From an uncultured Sulfurovum sp. (GTDB taxonomy: Bacteria; Campylobacterota; Campylobacteria; Campylobacterales; Sulfurovaceae): 64,000 nucleotides of DNA. The notes beneath the pieces are model-generated. The model made no database searches, was not told where the DNA came from, and saw only the letters and a list, made by a program, of their open reading frames with translations. The DNA lies in assembly GCA_902727915.1 (NCBI GenBank), contig CACVAU010000069.1:22414-86413 (forward strand), in the 5' to 3' direction. Below are positions 54,626 through 63,800 of this stretch, one piece after another; position 1 is the stretch's first letter, and the number at the start of each line of letters is the position of its first letter. The translations under genes were made by a program, and so were the position numbers.

Positions 54626-55327
54626 ATGAAAAAAAATAAAATAATGGTTGTTGAGGATGAAAAAATAACTTCCTTATTTATTCGAGAAACCTTAGAAGAG
54701 TATGGCTATGAAGAGATTATAGAATATGTTTATGGTCAAGATTTGATTGATGTGGTTAAAAGTGGTACTGTGCCTGACTTAATTTTAATGGATATTAATA
54801 TTAAAGGGGCAAAGGATGGGATCCAAACAGCTAAAGAAGTATTACAATTTTGTGATGTACCCATTATTTTCATGAGTGCTTATAATGACAATGAGACCAT
54901 TAAAGAAGTGCTAAATGTTTCGTTATATGGGTTTATTTCTAAACCGTTTAATGAAAGAGAGTTGTATATTGCACTTGAAATTGCTTGGAAAAATTTTTAT
55001 ACCGATATTAGCACTTGTAAAGTGGGAGATACTAAAAAGGTTCAACTTTATGAAGACTGTTATTATGAACTTGAAACTAAAAGTATTTGTCTTTTAGATG
55101 TACCTGTATCTTTGTCACATAATCAACAGATTTTATTAGATATTTTAGTGAAAAATATGAATTCTATGGTGGATAAAAATACACTTTCTTATAGTATTTG
55201 GGGCATAGAAGAAGAGAGCAGTTCTTCACTTAGAACGCTAGTTTATTTATTAAGAAAAAAGTTAAAGGGTATTGAAATATCATCACAAAGTAAACATGGT
55301 TATCTTTTAAAAGCATCCTATTTATAA
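54626..55327 (+). CDS. OmpR-family response regulator
   Basis: A 233-residue regulator: receiver domain (residues 1 to about 122) with acidic pair VVEDEK, phospho-acceptor in LILMDINIKG, and YGFISKPFNE with the conserved Lys; then a winged-helix DNA-binding domain (about 140-233) with NSMVDKNTLSYSIWG and LRTLVYLLRKKLKG. ATG 54626 is preferred to TTG 54620. It converges with and overlaps by six bases the histidine kinase gene 55322-57142, which is probably its partner. It is a paralogue of the broken regulator at 39716-40414. Confidence 0.85.
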   Translation: MKKNKIMVVEDEKITSLFIRETLEEYGYEEIIEYVYGQDLIDVVKSGTVPDLILMDINIKGAKDGIQTAKEVLQFCDVPIIFMSAYNDNETIKEVLNVSLYGFISKPFNERELYIALEIAWKNFYTDISTCKVGDTKKVQLYEDCYYELETKSICLLDVPVSLSHNQQILLDILVKNMNSMVDKNTLSYSIWGIEEESSSSLRTLVYLLRKKLKGIEISSQSKHGYLLKASYL

Positions 55328-57142
55328 TACTTTTTCTTGCCATTGTATGAAGACTTTTGTACCATTATGACTATTGATTTTAAGTTCGCCCTCCAATTGA
55401 CCTTCTACTAAAATTTTGACGATGTTTAAGCCCAAAGAATTTTTACGTTTACTTTGAAAACCTTTACCTGTATCATTGATAGTAACGATGATTTGATTGT
55501 TTTCCTTGTGAATTTTAATGTTAATTTCACCATTATTATCTTCAAAGGCATACTTAAAACTATTGGTAATAAGCTCATTCACAATAAGTCCTAGGTAAAT
55601 TAAATTATCAATTTTTAGATTATACTGAATGTCATAATTAATGCTAATTTTATTTGAAAAGTTTAGCGCAATGGTTTGACAAATACTTTGTAAATACGGA
55701 TAAGTTTTAACATCAAGGGATTGATTATTATGTAAAAGCATTTCATACAGTTGTGCAATGGATTGGATTCTATTTTGCGTGACAATTAAAGAGTTGGTTG
55801 TTTCAGTATTTTTTGTTCTTTTAATTTGTAGTTTGAGTAGGGAAAGAATCATCATTAGGTTATTTTTAATACGATGATTTAGTTCTTTATACAAAATGTC
55901 TTTTTCTTCTAAAGAGACTTTTAAAGCTTTAGTTTTTTCTTTAACAAGATATTCTAACTTGTTTTGTTCTTCATTTTTAAAAAGAATTAATTTTTCATTG
56001 CTAATTCTTATTCTGTGAGCTAAAGCTATAGAAAAAAGTAAGGCTTCTAACACTAAAGCGACATCTTGAAGATAAGTTAAACTATAAGTTCGTAAATCAT
56101 AGTGAAAAATTGATTGAAATATTTGAAGGGCAAAGCCTAATACAATAATACTCCAACCTAAAACGTAAAATTTTGCTTGTTTTACACCTTTAAAAAGAGC
56201 ATAAAATGCAACATAGACGATGTACAAGCCAAATATAAAACTGATATAGTGTACGGATTCATTTAGTACCCAAGTATCATAACTTAAAAGAACTAAAACA
56301 GGGAATATCCATAACATAATATTGAGTATGATATTTAATTTTTTAAATTGTTTAATTTCTAAAAAAGTTTGTGTAAAAAGTAGTGTCGCAAGAACCAGTA
56401 TAATGGTAAAGCTTCCTGTCGCTTTTAATAAAAAATCATTAATGGTTTGTGAGGGGATATAGAGTGAAAGCATCCCTGAATAAAAAGCACTGTTTAAGAT
56501 TAGAGCGACAAGATAAAACACATAATAGAAATATGATTTATCTTGAGTAAATAAAAAGAGCATAAAGTTATAAATTAAAAGTGTTAGCATAACTCCTAAG
56601 AAAATAAAAATATACATTTGACGTTTAGATTCTGCTTTAATAAAATCAATTTCATTCCAAAGTATCATTTTTGCTTGTGTTAGATTAATTTTAGAATAGC
56701 TTTTTAAATAGTATGTTTTGCTTTGATAAGGCTTTAACGATAAATAGATAATAGGATTAATAGATTCTCTATTCTTCATTCTATGTAGTAAGCCTCTACG
56801 AATAGTAAGATTTTCATCATAAAATAAAAGTTCTTCTACCTTTGAGTTTTCATATGAATTATCATATTCTAAAATTTTCTTAAGAGGTTTCGCACTGCTA
56901 TTTGTAAGCGTTAGTTTAATCCAAAGAGCTGTATTTTTGACATATCCTAGTGAAATAATATTTGACTCATTAGGTGAAAATTTTTGTTTTAAGATCTCTT
57001 CTTTAGTTAAATTATTGCTAGTATCGATGTAAATGGAAGCATGTTCTAAGAGGGAGAATTTAGAGCTGTTTTCATCAATGTTAATGGCAATAAGAGCAGT
57101 ATTGAAAAATAGTATAGAAAAAAGTATTATAAGGTATTTCAT
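55322..57142 (-). CDS. Histidine kinase with 7TMR-DISM sensor and HisKA_2 domain
   Basis: A 606-residue sensor kinase: signal peptide (1-20), extracellular 7TMR-DISM domain (about 30-165, with GYVKNTALWIKLTL), seven membrane helices (about 180-385), a coiled coil, the H-box KELNHRIKNNLMMILSLLKL (about residues 420-440) of the HisKA_2/HWE class, and a HATPase domain with NELITNSFKYAF and DTGKGF, GLNIVKILV. It senses a periplasmic ligand, perhaps a sugar or sugar polymer. Its end overlaps that of the response regulator by six bases in tail-to-tail orientation. Confidence 0.9.
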   Translation of the reverse strand: MKYLIILFSILFFNTALIAINIDENSSKFSLLEHASIYIDTSNNLTKEEILKQKFSPNESNIISLGYVKNTALWIKLTLTNSSAKPLKKILEYDNSYENSKVEELLFYDENLTIRRGLLHRMKNRESINPIIYLSLKPYQSKTYYLKSYSKINLTQAKMILWNEIDFIKAESKRQMYIFIFLGVMLTLLIYNFMLFLFTQDKSYFYYVFYLVALILNSAFYSGMLSLYIPSQTINDFLLKATGSFTIILVLATLLFTQTFLEIKQFKKLNIILNIMLWIFPVLVLLSYDTWVLNESVHYISFIFGLYIVYVAFYALFKGVKQAKFYVLGWSIIVLGFALQIFQSIFHYDLRTYSLTYLQDVALVLEALLFSIALAHRIRISNEKLILFKNEEQNKLEYLVKEKTKALKVSLEEKDILYKELNHRIKNNLMMILSLLKLQIKRTKNTETTNSLIVTQNRIQSIAQLYEMLLHNNQSLDVKTYPYLQSICQTIALNFSNKISINYDIQYNLKIDNLIYLGLIVNELITNSFKYAFEDNNGEINIKIHKENNQIIVTINDTGKGFQSKRKNSLGLNIVKILVEGQLEGELKINSHNGTKVFIQWQEKVL

Positions 57143-57171
57143 GGTTTAGTATTTATTATTGATTTGGCTGG

Positions 57172-57206
57172 TAAGCCATGTAGCGAAGCCTACCATGTAA
57201 GGCTTA
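57172..57206. repeat. Imperfect inverted repeat upstream of the beta-helix gene
   Basis: TAAGCC (57172-57177) and GGCTTA (57201-57206) enclose a second nested pair, ATGTAG/CTACCAT. It lies between the divergent kinase and beta-helix genes, and may be a hairpin in an RNA leader or a regulator-binding site. Confidence 0.45.
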
Positions 57207-57311
57207 ATAGAACTTTATTTTTTATATTTTATAGGAAATTGAGTCAATTATTTTGACATTTATTGACTTTTGTTTGTTAGAATTTATTATCAATTAATTA
57301 AAAGGATTAAC

Positions 57312-59039
57312 ATGAAAAAATATATTAAAGCGTTAAGTTATTTAAGCATTTTATTGGGTTCGAGTGCCCATGCCTTAAGTACGGCAGAAGAACAAGCTTG
57401 TGGCTGTGACCATGTCATATCGACTTATAGCTGGTCTGTAGATGGTAATATTTCCAATTTTCAACCAGCTGATACCGTTTGTTTAGATGCTTCAGTTGAT
57501 TATGGAAGCATGAAATGGGAGCATATTAATGGGACAAAAGAAGACCCTATTGTTATTAAAAATTGTGCAGGTCAAGTGTATATTAATGCACACAGTAGTA
57601 CTTCAGCAAGTCATTCTTATGGGTGGAGATTTTACAATTCTAAGTTTTTCAAAATTTTAGGAAATGGGGATAGTCAACATCAGTATGGAATTAAAGTATC
57701 TACACCTAAAGGCTTTCATGTGACGATGGAACGCTTTACAACAAATTTTGAAATTGCTAATGTGGAAGTTGCTGGAATTTCCTCAGTAATCGATAAAAAT
57801 ACTTCAGGGTTTGCAGGTATTGGTGTGAAAACACAACCTCGTTGTGATGGAAAATCAGATAGAGATGTTTGGACAATGCATGATGTTAATATTCATGATA
57901 ACTATATTCATCATGTTGGTGGAGAGGGGCTTTATATTGGCTATGGTCGTTATGATGGTTTCATTAATCAAGATACAAAAACAAGTTGTGTAGGACGAAA
58001 AATGTATCCTCATGCAATTCGAGGCTTACGTGTCTTTAATAACATCGTTAAAAATGTTGGTTATGATGGTATTCAAGTAAAAAATGCTGATAGTAATGTG
58101 GCTATTTATAATAATTTTATTAGTGACTATGGTTTATTAGAAAATGGTAATCATGATGAGGGTTTATTTATTGGCGATGGAACGGAAGCCTTAATTTATA
58201 ATAACTGGGTTGATAATGGCTTAAGTATTAAAAAAGGTCATGGTATACAATTAAATGGTTTTGGAAATACAAAAGTATTTAACAATGTGGTTATTAATTT
58301 AGGCGTTGATGTTAATAGAACATTACAACCTGCCTATAACAAAAAGAGCAGTCTTTATCTTAATAACAATAGTAACTCTTATTCAAGTGATAAAAATGGA
58401 ACGTTCGAGATTTATAACAATACTTTTATTGGTGCACAAGATTATGGGATAGAGGCATATACTGGACAAAAGATTATGTTACATAATAATATCTTTACGG
58501 AATATCGACGAATGCGTAGTATTTCTTCTAATGCCACACTCATAAAGAGCGCTAATATATTTGAACAAAATGCATCTCTATTAGATTTTATTGATTTCCC
58601 TAATAAAGATTTTAATTTACAATCAACCTCAATAGCCGTAGGTACAGGGGTTAATAAACAACTTGCTTTTGACTATAATCATTCACGAAGAGTTGATAAT
58701 GTGTTTGATATTGGGGCATATGAATATGGTGGCATTTCTGCTAGTGGTATTCCTTCATTAACCATTGTTACCCCATCTCTGAATACACCAATTAAAAGAA
58801 AAGCTGTCTTTGTTGAAGTAGAATTAAAAAATGCCAGTAATTCATTTAATAATATTGAAAAAGTACAATATATTCTTAATGATAGGTTAATAGGAACAGA
58901 TGTCTTACCCCGAGTTACAGAACATTGGATAGGTGGTCAACGGTTTAAGGTGGGTGATAATGATTTTTATGCCATTGGTACACACTTTAATGGAGAAATT
59001 ACACGATCACCAAGTATTAATATTAGGGTTTATGACTAA
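57312..59039 (+). CDS. Exported right-handed beta-helix protein
   Basis: A 575-residue protein with signal peptide (KKYIKALSYLSILLGSSAHA). It has a Cys-rich start (EEQACGCDHVISTYSW) and a long parallel beta-helix (about residues 60-450) built from asparagine-rich rungs such as IHDNYIHHVGGEGLYIGYG, LRVFNNIVKNVGYDGIQVKN and IYNNWVDNGLSIKKGHGIQL. A C-terminal Ig-like domain (about 470-575, SLTIVTPSLNTPIKRKAVFV) follows. Such proteins act as polysaccharide lyases, epimerases or surface binders; no catalytic set was recognised. ATG 57312 follows AAAAGGA. The divergent kinase may control it; that is inference. Confidence 0.75.
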   Translation: MKKYIKALSYLSILLGSSAHALSTAEEQACGCDHVISTYSWSVDGNISNFQPADTVCLDASVDYGSMKWEHINGTKEDPIVIKNCAGQVYINAHSSTSASHSYGWRFYNSKFFKILGNGDSQHQYGIKVSTPKGFHVTMERFTTNFEIANVEVAGISSVIDKNTSGFAGIGVKTQPRCDGKSDRDVWTMHDVNIHDNYIHHVGGEGLYIGYGRYDGFINQDTKTSCVGRKMYPHAIRGLRVFNNIVKNVGYDGIQVKNADSNVAIYNNFISDYGLLENGNHDEGLFIGDGTEALIYNNWVDNGLSIKKGHGIQLNGFGNTKVFNNVVINLGVDVNRTLQPAYNKKSSLYLNNNSNSYSSDKNGTFEIYNNTFIGAQDYGIEAYTGQKIMLHNNIFTEYRRMRSISSNATLIKSANIFEQNASLLDFIDFPNKDFNLQSTSIAVGTGVNKQLAFDYNHSRRVDNVFDIGAYEYGGISASGIPSLTIVTPSLNTPIKRKAVFVEVELKNASNSFNNIEKVQYILNDRLIGTDVLPRVTEHWIGGQRFKVGDNDFYAIGTHFNGEITRSPSINIRVYD

Positions 59040-59163
59040 GAAAAAAAGTCTCAATCTTGTTTATGAGCCATTTACTTAAAGTGAAAGCTTAATTTACATT
59101 TTTGAGATGCTTAAAATTCTATTTTGATATAATCAATATGGTAAACAATATAAGGATAAATTG

Positions 59164-59661
59164 ATGAAAAAAATAGGATTGTTTTTACTAATATTAAGTA
59201 TTAACTCCGTCGCGTTAGTTGATATTGAAAAAGAGATTACTGAACCAGTAGCAGAAATGAAAATGTTAGATGATGCAATGAATAGGGGAATTCAAGAACA
59301 GCGTGAACACAATGCACGAAGACCAATGATTGTTGAAGAGGATATGAACTTTAGTCCCACAACGATGTTAACCTTTGTTGATAAAGGTAATGAATACATC
59401 TTGGAAAAAAGTGTTATAGATATAAAAAATACTGAAGTTAAGGCAAAGTTAGAAAATAGAATGCTAACCGTAACGGAAGTGAAAAAAATTGAAGAAGTGG
59501 TGATAGAAGATTCTGTAACAGTAGGTGTTAATAGTAAACGAACACAATTTTTTCAAAGTACAACTTCGGAAACGTTGTCCTTACCTAAAGATGCTGATGA
59601 AACAACCTTTTTTAGTCATTATGAAAATGGTTTACTAAAAGTTTCACTTAAAAAAAAGTAA
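59164..59661 (+). CDS. Exported Hsp20/alpha-crystallin-like protein
   Basis: A 165-residue protein with a signal peptide (KKIGLFLLILSINSVALVD). The C-terminal part fits an alpha-crystallin-like fold: YILEKSVIDIKNTEVKAKLE, ENRMLTVTEV, TLSLPKDADE and the closing strand ENGLLKVSLKKK, the classic small-heat-shock ending. Cytoplasmic sHSPs have no signal peptide, so this is a periplasmic variant. A TATAAT box at 59128-59133 and TAAGGA upstream support it. ATG 59164 is preferred to TTG 59161. Confidence 0.65.
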   Translation: MKKIGLFLLILSINSVALVDIEKEITEPVAEMKMLDDAMNRGIQEQREHNARRPMIVEEDMNFSPTTMLTFVDKGNEYILEKSVIDIKNTEVKAKLENRMLTVTEVKKIEEVVIEDSVTVGVNSKRTQFFQSTTSETLSLPKDADETTFFSHYENGLLKVSLKKK

Positions 59662-59986
59662 AGAATTTTTAAGAGAATCTTTTAGATTTTGGGTTAGTTT
59701 TCTTTAGAACCTGTATTAATGTCAAATAGTACATAAGGTAAACACCTTTTAATGAGAGCTGTGCTTAAAAGATACTACCGTAGCAGTTAAGAAGCTTTCT
59801 TCTATGACATCCCAAATGATTACTCCCATACCGAAAAGACCTCTCATAACGCTTTCTACTTATATTAAAGAAAGTACTATTTGTATGTAATGTAGATTAC
59901 ATCTTAATTATTAATTATATTTTAATAAAAATATTTAATTATATTTTTTATGATATACTATAAATAAAATGTTGAAAGGATATAAA
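59662..59986. other. Intergenic region between Hsp20-like and CAP-domain genes
   Basis: About 325 bases, mostly AT-rich. A 32-codon frame on the reverse strand (59847-59749, MRGLFGMGVIIWDVIEES) has no clear ribosome site and is not called. A weak TAGATT/GGTAAA-type structure is present but no convincing RNA gene. It must hold the promoter of the CAP-domain gene; the stretch ATGATATACTATAAAT before it is a plausible -10 area. Confidence 0.4.
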
Positions 59987-60829
59987 ATGAATAGGTTTCA
60001 ATTGGCAATAATGGGTACATTGGTAACCGTTTTTACTGCTTGTGGAAGTGAAGAGCGTACGAATGTTGCTGCTGCTACGACGAGTATACAAGCTGATGCT
60101 GGTGTTGATCAAAGAGTGGTCATTAATGAGAGCATTACGTTAGTGGGTAAGGTAGAAAACTTGGAAAATTCAGAATTAATTTATGAATGGGAAGAGCAAG
60201 GAAAAATTTTAGGAACGACACAAATATTGACTTATCTTCCAACGGAAGTAGGTACCCACTTGTTAAGTTTTACAGTTCAAAATAGTGATGGTGTTTCAAG
60301 TACAGATAACATGATTGTCATCGTCACAAGTCAAGAAATAAATACTAGTATTCCTGATATCTCTAATACTTTAAAGACAGAATATTTAAGGGCTGTTAAT
60401 GAAGCAAGAACCCAAACACAAGATTGTGGAAGTAAAGGAGTATTTACGGCAACAACCGTACTGAGTTGGAATGATAAATTGTATAGAGCTGCTTATGAAC
60501 ATGTACAAGATTTAATTGCCAGTCAAACTTTTTCACATGATGGTTCTGGTACGGAATCAGATTGGTCAGGGTATGTACTTGCTAAAAAAAGTACACAAAT
60601 TGAACGTGTGGAAAACCATGGGTATAGTTGGGAACGTTTAGGTGAGAATCTTGCAGGGGGTGCTGTTATTGATAATGTAGAGAAAGCTGTGCAATCATGG
60701 TTGGAGAGTGATAATCATTGTGAAAATTTAATGAACCCACTTTTTAAGGAGATGGGGATTAGTATGCTGAGAGATGAAAGTTCGCTGTACACCCATTATT
60801 GGGGACAAAACTTTGGAACACCTAAGTAA
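59987..60829 (+). CDS. Lipoprotein with PKD/Ig-like and CAP (SCP) domains
   Basis: A 280-residue lipoprotein with lipobox TVFTACGSEE. Residues about 35-118 form a PKD/Ig-like domain (ADAGVDQRVVINESITLVGK, then YEWEEQGKILG). Residues about 130-280 form a CAP/SCP domain: YLRAVNEARTQTQDCG, WNDKLYRAAYEHVQDL, TFSHDG, ERLGENLAGGAV and WLESDNHCENLMNPLFKEMG, with the His/Glu cavity residues seen in FSHDG and GENLAGG. CAP proteins are secreted and often bind lipids or act on surfaces. AAAGGA precedes the ATG at 59987. Confidence 0.85.
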   Translation: MNRFQLAIMGTLVTVFTACGSEERTNVAAATTSIQADAGVDQRVVINESITLVGKVENLENSELIYEWEEQGKILGTTQILTYLPTEVGTHLLSFTVQNSDGVSSTDNMIVIVTSQEINTSIPDISNTLKTEYLRAVNEARTQTQDCGSKGVFTATTVLSWNDKLYRAAYEHVQDLIASQTFSHDGSGTESDWSGYVLAKKSTQIERVENHGYSWERLGENLAGGAVIDNVEKAVQSWLESDNHCENLMNPLFKEMGISMLRDESSLYTHYWGQNFGTPK

Positions 60830-60863
60830 AATCTTTAATCACTATTTATATTAATGGGTAAAA

Positions 60864-63800
60864 TTACCCATTAACAATTAATTTCTCTTCCTCATAAACG
60901 CCAAGATCCTTAGCTTCTAATAAAATAGAACGACTCACTTTCATCTTAGATTCTATCATGACATTTGAGAGCTTTGATTTAATTTCTAACTGTAAAGGAT
61001 GTCTTCCTGGATATTTTTGTGCTAAAGCGTAAAGCTCTTCTATCATTTTTATGTCTGGTAATAAACTCATGGCTAAGACCACAGGTTCAGAGGGAGGTTC
61101 AGGCGTATGCTTTTGCTCTTTAAGGACTTTTACCTTAGACTTTTTAGCATCTTTAATGGATGAAATATTTAAAATATTCATACGCGTAAAGTCACCATCT
61201 TTGGTAATTTTTACTTTAAAAGCAATGGGTTTATTTAAGTCAAAATCTTCATCGAGTTCCACCAAACGGTTTTCAAATAACATTAACTCAATGTTTCCAT
61301 GTAAGTCCATAATGTTGGCAATACCAAACTTATTTCCTTTTTTAGAAATACGCGTGTTTATCTCTTCAATTTTACCAATAAATAGAGCTTGTGAACCATC
61401 AGCTAAATCGTCTATTTCAGAGCTTAGGGTGTATTTTATCTCATCGAGTTGTTCACGGTATTTGTCCAGTGGATGACCTGAAACGTAGAAACCAAGTGAC
61501 TCTTTTTCCAGCGCAAGTATTTCAAGAAGTTCATACTCTGGCATATCACTAATGTTTACGGTAACAGTGGTCATCTCTTCAGCATCACCAAAAAGTGAAC
61601 CGACAGCTTGTTTTTTCGCCAGCATTGCTTTTCCAGCTGCTTCGGTAATGGCTTCTACTTGGCTAATTAAGGCACAACGTGAATGACCAAAATCATCAAA
61701 AGCACCTGATTTTGCTAAGGATTCGATAACACGTTTGTTTACTTTAGAGGCATCAATTCGTGAGACAAAGTCGTTCATATCTTTAAATTCACCACCTTCA
61801 TCACGTGTGGCAATAATGGAATTAATCGCCACATCTCCAGCACCTTTAATGGCTCCCATACCAAAGAAGACAATCTTTTTACTTTCTATTTCATCGGCTT
61901 GGAAAACCAATAGTGAACGGTTAATGTTGGGTGGGCGCAGTTCAATGTTAAGGCTTTTTAATTCATCTACATATTTAATAACTTTGTCTGTATTGTTTTT
62001 TTCCAGCGTTAAAATTGCAGCCATAAATTCTGTAGGGTAGTAATTTTTTAAGAACGACGTATAGAAGGTAATAAGGGCATAAGCAGCTGAGTGGGATTTG
62101 TTAAAACCATAACCAGCAAACTTTACAATAAGGTCGAAAAGCTCTCTAGCAGTTGCCATGTCAAAGCCTTTTTTACCAGCTCCTATGGCAAATTCTTCTT
62201 TAAGCTTGTCCATCTCCTCTTTAATCTTTTTACCCATGGCACGACGCACCAAGTCAGCACCACCAAGGCTGAATCCACCAATGGTCTGTACAATCTGCAT
62301 AACTTGCTCTTGATAAACAATAACCCCATAAGTAGGCTTTAAAATGGGTTCAAGTTCTGGGAACATGTAGGTAATTTTTGCACGTCCATGTTTACGTTCA
62401 ACGAAGTCGTCGAGCATTCCAGACTCCATAGGTCCGGGTCTATAGAGTGCCAACATCGCAATGATGTCTTCAAAGCCATTTGGTTTAAGCTTTTTGGCTA
62501 AGTCCTGCATACCAGCCGACTCAATTTGGAACAGTCCTAAGGTATCTCCTGTTGAGATGTAGTCATAAACACCTTTGTCATTGACATCTTCTTTAATAAA
62601 GTCAATACGTTTTCCATGACGCTGTTCAACAAGTTTCAGAGCCTCTTCAATAACCGTCAGGGTCTTAAGACCCAAGAAGTCAAATTTAATTAAATCGACA
62701 TCTTCAACGTATTTACCATTATATTGGGTCGCTAAAGTGTCTTGACCTGTTGGTTTAAAGAGAGGGGTTTTCTTCCAAAGAGGCTCATTGGAAATAACAA
62801 CACCAGCAGCGTGAGTTCCTGCATTTCGGTTAAGTCCTTCAAGGGCTAGGGCATAGTCCCATGTTCTTTTAGCCAGAGGATTTGTCGCACATAGCTCGGC
62901 AATTTTTGGCTCTTTAGCATAAGAGTCAGTTAGGTTAATTCCCAATTCATCAGGAATCAGTTTTGCCATGGCATCAGCTTGTGAATAAGGCATGTCAAGA
63001 ACACGTGCAACATCACGAATAACCCCTTTGGCTTGTAACTTACCAAAAGTAATAATCTGAGCGACGTTCACACGACCATATTTTTCAATTACGTAGTCCA
63101 AAATCTCTTGACGACGTGCTTGACAGAAATCCATGTCGATATCTGGCATGGAAACACGTTCAGGGTTCAAGAAACGCTCAAAGAGTAAACCGTAAGGAAT
63201 AGGGTCAATATCAGTAATTTCCAAGGAGTAGGCAACTAAGGAACCTGCTGCTGAGTTATGAACAACGTAGTTGGAGGTGGTATAAGAGTGGTCGTCTTCT
63301 ACTGTAAAGTCATAGACATTTTCTTTTTGTTTCTTATGTTTTATAATACTTCGTACTTTTAGTTTTATAAACTCTTTTTCTATTTTATAGACATTTTGAC
63401 GTTCTTTGGGAATATCATAGATTGAACCATTTGAGGGCATATTAATGGTGTAACATGAGTTTCCCTCTTTGAGTTGGATGGAGGTATATACTCTTTTATC
63501 TTCTCGAATCGTAGAAGGTATGCCTACTTGAAAGAGTAGTTTCCTACTTTGCATGGCAAGTGTTTTAGAAACCGTTGTGATTTTGATTCTATCTTCTGTG
63601 ATATAACCATCAGCAGCTATATATCCATCTAGTATTTCTAATATTTCTTGTTTCGGTAGTTGAAATACAAAGTTTGGAATGTATTTTGAGTTTGATTCAA
63701 ATTTATAATTAGAAAAGGTTTTTGCGAAAAAAGCGTGTAAAAATTTATCAAGAATATTTATCTCAATAATAGATTTGGTTTTAAGAAGAGAGTAGTCGTA

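Noticed and set aside
59749..59847. 32-codon reverse frame (MRGLFGMGVIIWD...)
   Set aside because: Too short, with no convincing ribosome site and no family; it may be chance.
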